Source: Galaxea fascicularis (Eukaryota; Cnidaria; Anthozoa; Scleractinia; Euphylliidae). From it: a DNA stretch of 64,000 nucleotides. Numbering within the stretch: position 1 is the first letter of the stretch; the number at the start of each line of letters is the position of its first letter. The stretch is taken from contig OX419341.1 in NCBI GenBank assembly GCA_948470475.1, forward strand, positions 6,187,853 through 6,251,852. The letters run 5' to 3'. Made by a program: the position numbers and the translations under genes. The notes under the pieces were generated by a model that had not been told where the DNA came from, made no database searches, and was given only the letters and a program-made list of their open reading frames with translations. This document shows, piece by piece, positions 46,346-56,854 of the stretch.

Positions 46346-47179
46346 CACTTGACGTTCATTTCTCTTTTGTCAGAAGGTCGTCTTCTATCTTCTCAGTTTC
46401 GCCAGAAAACCCAGATAAGAATCAAGCCATACACATGTAAATATATACTCGCAAAATTGTCTTACCCAAAAAATCCCGAAATTGAAATTTTAACCCCCTC
46501 AAAAAAAATCATAAGATCATCCCCGTCACTTGAAACCGGGAGTACACCCACGGGCCAGAAAATCGCTTTCACTGTGCCTTGTTTCTTGCTAATATGTCTT
46601 CATATAGCGCAAGCTTATTTGTCCCTTGGCTCGGTTTCTTATGTCCTTTGCAGGGGAATATATTATATTCTTGGTCTATATGCTCAGTAGCGCCCTTTGT
46701 TTTGAAAATAGAGCAGTTTTAATTTCAGGGTTTCCAGAGTGCGTGACATAAAGACTGATGGCTGCTGAGAAACACATCACGTACCTGAAAACGTCGATTC
46801 ACCTTGTCTTTTTTAGGTCGGAACAACCAATATGTTAAAAGAAATGTCTATGCGAATGTTTGCAAGTTCAAGAGAGAGACGAAAGTTTTTCAGTGACACA
46901 GTCAAATTCTAGATGTTTCCACTGGTTTCCGGCCGCCATGTTCGTGCCCCGCAGATGGACACCAACATGGCGTCTCCATACGGTTCTGTGTCAGTTTAAG
47001 TAATACATTTTGCCGAATAACTCGAGTACGGGATCTCGCATAGTCCTGAAACTATGACACTTTATTTATTTCCTACAATACATAATACATACATACGTTT
47101 CTACAATACATAATTTTCTTGACTTTATTTATTGAACAATAAGCGATTTATTTTTTACTTGCGTGTACTGTGAAAACCT
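46346..47179. other. sequence between the duplicated copies
   Basis: A plus-strand frame of 127 codons (46307-46690) begins inside the SINE tail and has no recognisable domain. At 46925-46990, CCGCCATGTTCGTGCCC and CACCAACATGGCG form an approximate inverted repeat. No gene is supported. Confidence 0.4.
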
Positions 47180-47221
47180 AAAATAGAGAAACGAAAATAA
47201 CAAAGTTGTTTGAATTTTCAT
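47180..47221 (-). pseudogene. truncated copy of peptide gene 4 exon 1
   Basis: From ATG 47221 the frame reads MKIQTTLLFSFL, matching MKIQTAFLVSLL of member 4. It then loses similarity at about 47185, with no Cys or donor. It marks the edge of segmental duplication copy B. Confidence 0.7.
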
Positions 47222-48565
47222 TGTTAACCACGATACTGAAGGGTGAACACTGGAAAGAGCTCAAACTTCCCAGCCAAACTGTTGCTTTTCAGTTCCTTTA
47301 AGAGGGTGGCTATACGATCATTAGTAATGATCGTATACCCACCCTCTTGATTACTGAGATACTCAGAGTGCCTGGTACTCTTAAACTATTAATTTACAAC
47401 ATTTTAAATGTTAAAGGAGCCGAACCATTTACAGTCCTATAGCAACAGATAAATACCTTATATGTTACGGAATGCATATATTCGTTGTGACAGTTGAGAT
47501 CAGTGGCGGCGTATTTTTGTTGTATTCGAAATCTCATCTAAAGTTTCAAGTGAAGTTCGGATATGATTTATTCATCATTTCGTTACTTTCATTTGCAGGA
47601 GCCATTTTTAAATTCTTAAAAAACTGGTAAGGTTCGGTTGCTGTACCATAAAGCTGGAGGTAAATTTTAGACTTCCAGGTGCAAACAGCTGAAAGCCTAC
47701 TTAGATCTGTACCATTGACCCTCGTTAATACAATACCACACAATACAATATTCTTTATTTTAAGAGGGTAAAGACATGTTAACCCAATAACTGATATAGT
47801 TTTCTAACACATGGCCCTCGTAAAACGACCTCATTCGGCCTAAAAGGCTGCGGGAGATTAAAGAAGTGAAACATGAAACTGCGCTAAAGGGCAACATTAA
47901 CATAAGTTTGATCCATTTCAATTTGAGACAGCCGAAGTAAACTAACTTTTAGATTGATTACCGTCTTTTTTATACTTTTTATTATTTTAAACTACTCAGT
48001 AAAAACTTAAAAACCAAGACTAGTCGAAGCTTTGAAATAAATAAGCAACTGAATGACATAATTAAGAGAGTTGGTATTGTTATGTTGTAGCCTGGCTATT
48101 ACCGCATCTGGGCCGCAGATTTTTCTTTCAATCTTGGGTTAAGTTTTCCAAAACTGGGAAAGAAAAATTAAAAAGACTGAATTAAGAACTGAAGCAAAGG
48201 AATAATTGCAGAAATATTTCTTAGTTGAAAAATGAAACCTTCCAATCCCACTTAAACTGTCACCACACAATCCTATATAAATCTTAAAACGCCTCACAGA
48301 GTGGTAAACAACAAATCCTGAAACTAACTAGTTAAGACTAAATTAAAGTTAAGTCAAACTGATCGTTCCTGGATTTGGCCGGAAAATGAAATGGCGCGTT
48401 TTTTACGATTGGAATCTGGAACACTAGAATCAGCATTTTGCAAAACGCACAAGAGGAAAAGCTAGTTTACTTTTCGAAATAACTTAACTGAGAAAAGCTA
48501 TTTACTTTTTAAAATTCTGTTGTCGCCGTTTATGTGTTGGCAAGTTTCAGCCTTAGGACATCTGT
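47205..48565. repeat. segmental duplication, copy B
   Basis: Diverged copy of 45050-46215. It carries extra insertions absent from copy A: a hairpin-containing stretch starting near 47300, and about 85 bp at 47728-47816 flanked by CCCTCGT on both sides. Confidence 0.8.
47300..47348. repeat. near-perfect 24-bp-arm hairpin inserted in copy B
   Basis: AAGAGGGTGGCTATACGATC with ATTA is followed immediately by its inverse, with one extra base. Copy A lacks it at the equivalent position. Confidence 0.8.
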
Positions 48566-49117
48566 TTTTTTTTTTAATTTGCTCCCGTTTTGAAGATATG
48601 GCCTTTTCTATCGAAGGAAACGGGGACCCTTTTGGTATCAAAATTTAGGAGAGAGCAAGAAAGAAACAAAGAAACAAAGATAAAATCGCCGCTCCGATTA
48701 CTCGCATGGGGAACGAACGCAATTAAAGCCAGGTTTTGAATTTCGCGTTATCTGTTGATACATATTGGGCGTTACTTTTCTTTTACAGATATTTTTATTT
48801 CAATATTTGGTTCTTCAAATACTGAATTTTCGGAAAGCAGATTCCCGGGTTTTCGATTGCAAGCGCCAGCGTAAACACTAATTCTAACCACGGTCACTAC
48901 CGGTTGATAACTTAAGTTTGTGTATTTTGCAAAAGTTTGAAATTAATTTTTTTCTACAAAATGCGTCTTTTCTGAATGAAACACTATCGTCTGCTTAAAT
49001 TTAGACTTTTATTTTCTCTGAAAATTAAAAGGGTACGTTAAAAAGCCCCACACGTTACTCGCAAACGTTTCAGTTGTAATGCATGCGTGGGAAAATTTTA
49101 CCATATAATTTGTGAAT
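48566..49117. other. intergenic stretch
   Basis: Nothing recognisable was found. Confidence 0.4.
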
Positions 49118-49290
49118 CCTTAGGGCCCGATTAACATGGCTACCTGATTTTCCCGAGACTCTTCGCGCCAAATTTCATATTTGGTGCCGAGACTAATATT
49201 TCAGCCCGGGCTGAAGTTCATCATGTAATCGCAACAAAATTTCGGCCGGGTTAACCGGGCTGAAATTCGCTATGTAATCGGGCCCTTAAT
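49118..49290. mobile_element. short MITE with GGGCCCGATTA ends
   Basis: Left TTAGGGCCCGATTAACAT and right ATGTAATCGGGCCCTTA are inverse. The interior repeats CCCGGGCTGAA and CCGGGCTGAA. Flanking TTA could be a 3-bp target duplication. Confidence 0.7.
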
Positions 49291-49757
49291 AAGCCCCGAT
49301 ATTTCACTCTGCCACAATATTTCTTTCAATTAAAACGCCCTGACTCTTTTTTCCAACTTTGACGTCGATTAATTCGAAATATCGTACTTACGCGATCATG
49401 ATTATATTATCATTCTCCGACGCAATTTGGTGTTGAACGACGGTTAAGCCATTAGTGTCATTGTAGTTGAATTGTTGATTACTTGGGAATCTTAAACGCG
49501 TTCTGTTCTTTAGCCTAATTTTTTAAGCTGATGAATGTGGCTTCTCTAGTTACGGCTTTTTTTTTATTCACAATCGCCTCCGATATCACGATGTTAAAAC
49601 ACAAGGGTTGAAGTTTTGAGTAAGCTGATTATGCTTCAAAACATTTCAGTTTTTAAAATCCATTACAGTGAACAATCAAAGCTGTTGAAAGATTTAGCTT
49701 AGTATATGTAAGCAGGAGTTAATGGAGCGTTGGAAGAAATTTATGCTGTACCTAAGG

Positions 49758-49765
49758 TATAAAAG
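49758..49765 (+). promoter_or_regulatory. TATA box of peptide gene 5
   Basis: TATAAAAG lies 90 nt upstream of ATG 49848. It is the clearest core-promoter element in the window. Confidence 0.6.
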
Positions 49766-49847
49766 CTAAGCCCGCCAGATCGTAACCCCTCCATATTGGA
49801 AAAGGTTTGACTACAGTCGACTGATCAAGGTGGAATTGCTAACGCTC

Positions 49848-50598
49848 ATGATGAAGGCTCACGCTATTGCTACTCTTGTTTGCCTTCTTATTCTTGTAAC
49901 TTTGGTTACGAAACACCACTGCATTTCAGGTCCGCTACCATACGGTAAAAGACAAGTTTCAAAACAGGTTTGGAATGAAAAATATATGTACGTTGGCTAT
50001 ATTCGAACTGTATTAATTTACGTTCGATCATGAACTTTTTCTTTTCAAAGAAGTTTTTCCTTTTCGTGCAATATAGGCTCACACACCATTTTAGTCAAGT
50101 TATTAATTCCAGTTTTAATTCTTGAAGAAAAGAAGCTTCTGATCATGGTTCGATATAACCTATCAAGGGGCCATGTCATGGTGATTTTTGTGTGAAAACC
50201 GAGCATCTTCAATTTAAGTGCCATTGACCATAACCATGCAAAAATGTCCCAAGAACTGACTTCTCTAACTCAATTTTTCAAGGTGCAATTCATTTTTATC
50301 CTTCCCATCCTAAGCCAGAGATGCTTATTTATAGGTTCGCTAGATTGATAAGGTACTTTTAAACAAAACACAGCCACGATTTACTTTTCAGCTAGACCCA
50401 GAGTTAACTGATGGTTTGTTTCAGTGCTTTTAGTACGTAACAAGCGTTAGAAAATGAATGTTACAGTCTTTTTATTTTTCTTTTGACTTTAAGACGTTTG
50501 AAAGAGTTGACGTCAGGAATATATGCCAATTGGCGAGAAGATCAGGATGCAATGGAATGCAGCAAAGACGAACCCATTGGGCGAAAGTAACCTTGTAG
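49848..50598 (+). CDS. two-exon secreted peptide precursor, member 5 (Cys-ring type)
   Basis: Exon 1 (49848-49967, 40 codons) begins ATG ATG (either may be used) and encodes MMKAHAIATLVCLLILVTLV, then TKHHCISGPLPYGKRQVSKQ, at a CAG/GTTTGG donor. The intron is 49968-50493, phase 0, with a pyrimidine-rich end and TTTAAG. Exon 2 (50494-50598, 34 codons plus TAG) reads TFERVDVRNICQLARRSGC and ends THWAKVTL. R-N-I-C-x6-G-C matches members 1 and 2, and A-R inside the ring matches member 1. Gly-Lys-Arg after the signal peptide predicts a short amidated peptide ending PLPY, separate from the ring module. The precursor is 74 residues. It is the only family member on the plus strand. The secreted nature is well supported; function is unknown. 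Confidence 0.75.
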
Positions 50599-51013
50599 CA
50601 TCTGTACATGTAGTGCCGGGGAAAGAGTCTTGAAATATTGTTTCTTTTATCAATTGGAATTGTCATTTATATTTTATTTAATTATTGAAGCCACATATAA
50701 TAATGTTTAAACTGATAGTAAGCTTTCAAATCTAGCTCGTTGCCATTGACAGGATAAATACAGAAATACGTTCAAGTTCTGATGTAAAAATGCCAGTCTG
50801 CATCCCGGATACACACATGGCAGAACGATTAATGAATAAAAACATGAAATATATATATATAAGAGCACGATTCGCATTGTTAACCTGTATTTATACCCTG
50901 GCCTTAGCTTCCTCCTTACACAACTTTTCCCGAAGGATCCAGGTCTGGAGTACAAGGGCTGTGGTTTTAGTTTCTGGTTCGTAATTCAGACACCAAATTC
51001 TCTTGCTTTTTTG
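50599..51013. other. intergenic stretch
   Basis: 3' flank of peptide gene 5. A short (TA)n at 50850-50861. No gene is supported. Confidence 0.4.
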
Positions 51014-51546
51014 GTGTCAAAGTACCCTGCTAGCAGAGTTTCTTTCTGGCTATTCTTTTAGCATGTACGAATCGTTCGCGTCTCTTGTATTTTGCGTGGT
51101 CGGCTTGTTTACTTCCCCGAGAGAAACCTCTGCCACGAGCCGCTTACATTTGCCGTTGAGCATGCGCTTTAGATACTTACAAATTCTTGGAGGTAGATCA
51201 CGCGACAAACAGGTTAAAAACCGGTTTAAACGAGTTTGTCAACTCATGCGCATCTACTTTTTACTGATTTACTGTGCAAGATGAACCTGCGTGAAGTCGA
51301 AAGATGGCTGCCAAAGAGGGCGGGTAAACCAGGCATCGTCTCAGGTGAGATTTACGTCATAATCTCTATAGTAACAAGATTACGATCTAGCGCATGCTCA
51401 ACGGCAAATGTAAGCGGCTCGTGGCAGAGGTTTCTCTCGGGGAAGTAAACAAGCCGACCACGCAAAATGCAAGAGACGCGAACGATTCGTACATGCTAAA
51501 AGAATAGCCAGAAAGAAACCTCTGCTAGCAGAGTAGTGTCAAAGTA
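51014..51546. mobile_element. long-TIR foldback element with 11-bp target duplication
   Basis: Arms of about 143 nt at 51028-51170 and 51387-51532 are near-perfect inverses (CTGCTAGCAGAG, GCATGTACGAATCGTTCGCG, CCACGAGCCGCTTACATTTG). GTGTCAAAGTA occurs just outside each end, at 51014-51024 and 51536-51546. Long terminal inverted repeats and a 9-11 bp target duplication are typical of Mutator-like elements. The interior is about 215 bp and non-coding. Confidence 0.8.
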
Positions 51547-51930
51547 GATTGAAGAGTATATTGAAATTTTGTAGTTATTACTTTTCTAACAAGATTGCAC
51601 AACAGTAAGCGACGAGTTCAATCCTTAACCTCGAATTTCATTCGTCCCACATAGCACGAAGCTCTATTGTTTCAGGGATAGGGTCCATTGTGTTTTTTTG
51701 TTTGTTTACAGTGTGGTTAATGTTTTCTCAACCAATCCTGTGAGACGTTCCGAGAGCCTTGTGGCGGCCCCAATCCTTAGCCTTTTCCCAACGACATAAA
51801 ATATTTTTCTTTTTGTTGATCGTGAGCGGGCGGTATCCGGAGAATCCAGCAAACTGGATTGGTTACCGGGGCGGGAAGAAGTGTCCTATCTCTTGACCAC
51901 GCTCACGGCACAAAGGCAACATAGTGAATT
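51547..51930. other. intergenic stretch
   Basis: No gene is supported. GATCGTGAGCG at about 51819 and CGCTCACGGC at about 51900 form a weak inverted pair. Confidence 0.35.
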
Positions 51931-52110
51931 TAATAGGCCATTTCCGAGTTCATGTCTGCCTCCTCTTCAAAGCGAGTCTAAGTGCGAAGTTTTTGTTATG
52001 AAAATTAGTTTTCATTCATATGTAAAGTAGAACTAATTACCATCACAAAAACTTCGTACTTAGACTCGCTTTGAAGAGGAGGCAGACATGAACTCGGAAA
52101 TGGCCTATTG
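51931..52110. mobile_element. palindromic MITE (AATAGGCCATTTCCGAG ends)
   Basis: Arms of about 75 nt, with CATTTCCGAGTTCATGTCTG and TCAAAGCGAGTCTAAGT, mirror each other around about 52020. Confidence 0.9.
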
Positions 52111-52329
52111 ATTGTTCCTAAAACGAGGAGTGCGGCGTGCGGAGTCAACAAAAAAAAATGTGATAAAAATAAAAATAAATAAAACCAGGCAAAAGAGTAA
52201 GGAGACAACTGCTTGAAAAGGAAAGAACTACAGTGGCTTTATACAATACAAAATACAGTACAAATTAAAAAAAATGAAATAAAACAGGAAATTAAATAGT
52301 AAAATTTTTAAAAACGATCCCTGGCTAAA

Positions 52330-52484
52330 AAGATATATAGATTATTTCATGGTTGGTGAGCGCGTACGATTTTTATTCACTCGTTGTGAAGAATAAAACT
52401 CACTCGCTCGTTCCTCGCTCGTTCGTTTTATTCTTCACAACTCGTGAATAAAAATCGTACAAGCGAACTAACCATGAAGTAATT
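52330..52484. repeat. palindromic element
   Basis: GTACGATTTTTATTCACTCG, then TTGTGAAGAATAAAAC, is followed by its inverse around a CGCTCG-rich centre at about 52412. Outer parts TTTCATGGTT and AACCATGAAGT extend the arms. Confidence 0.85.
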
Positions 52485-52485
52485 T

Positions 52486-53381
52486 GTTTATTATATAAGT
52501 ACTGAGATTTACTCTAAAGAAAACACTGTCAATTGACTGCAAAAGATCAACGAGCCGCGAACATAATGCCGGCTTTATTTTGAGCTTAAACTCAGGGTAC
52601 AAGACGCCTCAAAATGAATTAGAATTTTTTTCAAATACCTGAAAAAAGGTGAAAATTTACTTATAAACGATTCTTTTAAAAAATTGTGAAGCTTTCCGAA
52701 CATTACGCGTTTCCCTTTAAAGAAAATTTAAAGTTTGACAGCATAACAGTTTTCCGTAAACAGGGGCCTAAACAGACTTAAAACAATAGCTCACAACGGG
52801 CGTTCCAGTGCTTTAAGCCTATTTACCTTTTTTGAGAAGGCTTTCCTCAGTTTCTGAAATTGCCAAGGTTGTCGATTGAAGAAAGGCTGTTGATAGAAAT
52901 GCTGAATTGACCACCATGAATAACAGCTCCCGCAAATAGCGACGTGCTCAATGTTGATAAATATCAGATGCGAACAAACAAGGTGAGTGGAATTGAGGTC
53001 GACTATTCAGCAAAGCAACATTCTGTAGAGCTTTGTTTTGGAGGGTGTGTTTTCGTTTTCTTGGCCTTCGACGAATTCCTCCCATGAAGAAATATCTGCA
53101 ACACTTGAACAACCTTATCAAGAAGCCACGACTTAAAGGGAACAACGAAACTTCGTGTTTTGTTCATTCATCATTGGCTTGGGAAGCCCTCCTGAAAGGC
53201 GGGAAAACCAATACTATTTTTTTCACTAGTGAAAAATTTCGTCTGCGGCCTGTGATTGGTCGGATGATGTTTTTCACTAGTGACAAAAATCGTCCGACCA
53301 ATCAGATTCGTTCTAGTTGTTGACGGACCATTTTTATTTGACATCTTTGTTTAGAGTAAATCTCAGTACTTATATAATAAT
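52486..53381. mobile_element. 896-bp element with 30-bp perfect terminal inverted repeats
   Basis: TTATTATATAAGTACTGAGA, then TTTACTCTAA, at 52488-52517 has its exact inverse at about 53351-53380. Inside, TTTTTCACTAGTGA..AATCGTC repeats form a further hairpin (53205-53300). Minus-strand frames in it have no clear domain. Confidence 0.75.
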
Positions 53382-53757
53382 AAAAACTACGAGCTTTGGA
53401 CTGCCCGAACTGCAGTCCGTCGAGGGGTAAAATGAATGACGAGAAAGCGGTGAGGAAATTTAAATAATAAGTGTGAATTGGAAAACAATAAAAATGTAAA
53501 TAATTATGAATGTTTGTTAAAAATAATGTTGTATTGTTCAGGTAGCGGGTAAGAATTGTTGTCTGCGTTAGGTGTCACTCTGGTATGCCATGCTTCTAAA
53601 GTTTTTCTGGTTCTGAAAGTACCTTTGTCAATAAATTGACGCGTTTTCAAAATCAATGACATGGGGTGAGACTACGCCTGATTAGCAATTCTAGAACCTT
53701 TTGCCGCAGTTTTGGTATTTCTCAATTGTTCTTTTTTTCTATCAGGCATGATAGAAA
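53382..53757. other. intergenic stretch
   Basis: Nothing firm; probably decayed Penelope sequence before the fragment that follows. Confidence 0.35.
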
Positions 53758-54020
53758 ATGGCAATAACATGTAATATGTTTCACAATCTTAGGAAATGCT
53801 CTAGCAAATTTGATTGCCTTCTGTACGAAATGTTCCTTATTCGCGAGCACAAACCGTGTCTAAATATTCAAAGTGACTCGATAAAAGCAAAACTTTTCAC
53901 CTGGCCTCCAGGGACTAAGAATTTGAACTTGAACATTAATATTCTTGTTATCTGTTGAATATCATATTTTGACCTGATGATGGTGTCATGAGGACACCGA
54001 AACGTTGTCTAATATAAATA
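53758..54020 (+). pseudogene. Penelope-like element: end of GIY-YIG endonuclease domain and 3' signature
   Basis: LRKCSSKFDCLLYEMFLIRE, then HKPCLNIQSDSIKAKLF, is the C-terminal end of the GIY-YIG domain in Penelope-like elements, with the Glu-containing helix and the LN-x-QSDS motif. The catalytic GIY-YIG core itself is absent upstream. After the stop comes GATGATGGTGTCATGAGGAC, then ACCGAAACGT, the usual 3' end signature. Confidence 0.7.
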
Positions 54021-54050
54021 TGATTCTACCTGTAATTTTCATTATCAGTT

Positions 54051-55020
54051 CATAGCCAGAAATTCCGAACCGTAACCCCCCGCGAAGCGTGACGAAACAC
54101 TGCCATATGCTCTGTTCTTATTTATAGGAAAATGTATGGAAATGATCGTTCAATCGATCCCTAAAGAAATTAAGGTGGTTGAATTTCACAGCTCGCATCC
54201 AAAGTTCTTTCGTTGTGGTAATACCTTTAATTTGGAAGTGGTTTCGTTGCTGGAAGAACTATAATTCTTGCAGTTTTTGCTTTTGAACAATCGCACAATA
54301 ACTACGAGGATCCGCCATATTAACCTTTTAATTTCATGAAAGCTTCTTCAACTTGCTAATGAATGGAATCATGCAAGCCATACGTATGTGGAACTTCAAG
54401 AACACATGTAGTGCTTTCAATGTCCATAATATTTGCCTCTCTTCGAGCTGGATATCTTGCGGTTTTTCCATTTAAAGACTCTTGAATTTCCAGAAAACCC
54501 CTCCGCTTTGTCTGCACGATTTACATAATTGCTCGCACCAAACAGTCGAAGTACGCGAGCTGTTTTCTCCGCTGCAAGTGTAATTTTCATAACAAAATTT
54601 AACCACCATTTGAATATGCTTGAAGCTATTTTCCAGACTTCTTTTAGCAATTTTTTGAAGGAGGTAGAGCCTGGGCCTTGGGTTTCCTTGGGAGTTTTCG
54701 TACTGCATGACATAACAGTCACCGATCGAAAATGATTCTCGATCTGATTCACGGCTACTCAAAACCGCTTGAAAAGCCTTCTTATTCATAGAAATTGAAG
54801 GGAGAAAGGAGGAAACTATCGGTAGAAAGCTTACTTTTGTGAAATTATCTTTGACCTGCAATTATAAATTCGAAATAATCTTTATGTTCTGCGACTCAAA
54901 GTTTGCTTGCCGGCAACGGCGCTGGCGTGACTTTAGCTTGTTTACGAGAAAGCCGTGAGCCAATCACAACATTGAATGTAGCGACCTATGTTACGCCTCT
55001 CGTGGTTCGGAATTTCTGGC
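54051..55020. other. 970-bp segment bounded by 21-bp inverted repeats
   Basis: CATAGCCAGAAATTCCGAAC plus C at 54051-54071 recurs in inverse at 54999-55020. One end joins the plus-strand Penelope fragment and the other cuts into the minus-strand Penelope copy. No clear target duplication. Internal minus-strand frames (up to 129 codons) have no recognisable domain. Confidence 0.5.
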
Positions 55021-55562
55021 TATGTCTTTTTTTTTCGAGTATTAAAACCTCTGCCGGTTTTTCCAGTATAACACCACGAACAATTTGTAGAGGGAATTTC
55101 ATATACGACGTTGGTCTGCGATTCCATCGAAGGTCGGAGTTTCGGAGCTGGGAACTTAGTGTGACATCGTGTTTTTTGAGGATGCGTGTCAAAGGTTCAG
55201 TTACTCCTTTGATATAAGGAAGAGAAGCGAAAGACTGGTGTGACTCGGTTGGTTCAACCATCTTGAAAAACATTCCAAAAAGTTCCTCTGGGGATACATT
55301 TGTTGAGGATCGAGTTTTTTTTAGTCTGTATATTTTTTATACTAACTGCGGACTCTTCGATGTCCTCCATGCAGAGATTGGCCACAACGGGGCTGACAGA
55401 ACTGCCTAGCGTACAGCCATGGATTTGTTTGTAAATTCTGTCATCGAACACAAAATAGTTGTTGGACAATTGAAGAAGTGTGGTGACGTCAACGATGTCT
55501 AAATTTGTCCTTAAAGAAAGAGTGGCATCTTGTTCAAGTTTCCTGTTTATATACTCACACAC
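55021..55562 (-). pseudogene. Penelope-like element: reverse transcriptase to GIY-YIG junction, truncated
   Basis: The minus strand reads NYFVFDDRIYKQIHGCTLGS, then SVSPVVANLCMEDIEESAV, the RT palm region in which QxxGxxMGSxxSP is expected. SFASLPYIKGVTEPLTRILK and, after a frameshift near 55110, NVVYEIPSTNCSWCYTGKTG follow, the beginning of GIY-YIG. The copy stops at the 21-bp inverted repeat at 55000. Frame breaks and truncation make it inactive. Confidence 0.75.
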
Positions 55563-56725
55563 TATCTACAGGGATTGCGGCCCACAACCGAAGAAATTGC
55601 TGTAAAAAAATAGAAAATGCGTTGCATTGGATAGCAGTGCAGCTTCTCTTGTCTACGGCCAAATTTTCTCAAAACGTCTCAACTCAGCTTTGCATTCGCC
55701 TACCGCCAATCGTAAAGTAAAGTTTACCGATTTAAATTCTTCATACACTAAATAAAGTAAATTCTTCGAAAGGCGTTCACAAACCACCAATCCTCTTATC
55801 TCTTTGAATTAACACATTGATTTCACAACAAATTTTGACATAAGAAGTCTATAAACTTCTGAAAAACACAAAAATTCGAGCCGGCGAAGTTCCCGTACTG
55901 ATCCCGTTTGCTCAATGTAAACAAATTTTGAGCCACTTGTACGTACTCGTCCCATACTTTCCCGGTCAGAACAACCGTGCTATCGACCCTCCGTATCGGT
56001 TACTTAAAGTCCCTAATAAAATCTCTTGAAACACTCCCTGTTCCATTTTTCAATAAAAAAATAAAATAAAAATTCACACTTAATGCTTTATTTTTTTTCC
56101 ACGGCTAACGATTATTTTTGCCATTTTCACGCCTTATCACGCCTAATGGCTAAATTTCCTGACGTTTCACGGCTATCGGGTAACCACAAAACGAGTGACG
56201 TTCAGACGATCCCGGGTCAGATGAGTCAGTGTTATGACATGGCTGGTAAATTTGTGTAATCATGCGTGCTTCATGTTTGTGCACGCTGATCACGTCAGCA
56301 AACAAATGCCTTGAAAGAGTTTTGACTGCAAAAAGGTTATCCTCCGGGGTGATTCAACCCGTGGTAAAAAGCAACCCGGGCTCATGTAAAGAGGCTCTTA
56401 GTCGTGATTTGGGAATAGGAAAAAGCTGGTAGCCGAGCATAATCGCTTAACCCATAATTTAGGGGGCTTGTCATTCTGCCAGTCTGAAACGAGTGAATAC
56501 GTCAAATTAAAAGTGATACTGCATGGATTAAATGATAATTCATTTCACTGAAGCATTTTCAGGTATCTTTTATATTTATTCTTGTGTCCAAAAGGACGTA
56601 AAAGCAGCAATTGTGTAACAATCTTGATCAAGAGAACAAGACTTTTAAATTTGAAAGACATGTTTTGGCAACTCCTGTGCCATCGTTAGTTTACGGATGG
56701 AATTACAATGATGAACAATATATGT
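55563..56725. other. intergenic stretch
   Basis: No gene is supported. May contain more decayed retroelement sequence at its left end. Confidence 0.35.
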
Positions 56726-56854
56726 ATAGGTAATCACATGATTCCGAGTGCAATTTGCAATAATAAGCACGAGGAATTTTTTTCAAAGACCAACAAAAAA
56801 AAATTTGCAAGTGCTTCTTTATTCCAAATTGCACGAGAAAAATCATATAATTAC
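56726..56854. repeat. inverted repeat
   Basis: TAATCACATGATTCCGAGTG, CAATTTG and AATAAGCAC on the left are inversely matched by AAGTGCTTCTTTATTCCAAA, TTGCACGAGAAAAATCAT and AATTA on the right. Confidence 0.7.

Noticed and set aside
52819..52917. Minus-strand short exon-like frame (MVVNSAFLSTAFLQS) ending at GTAAAT
   Set aside because: It lies inside a TIR element, the hydrophobic core is weak and no partner exon is seen.
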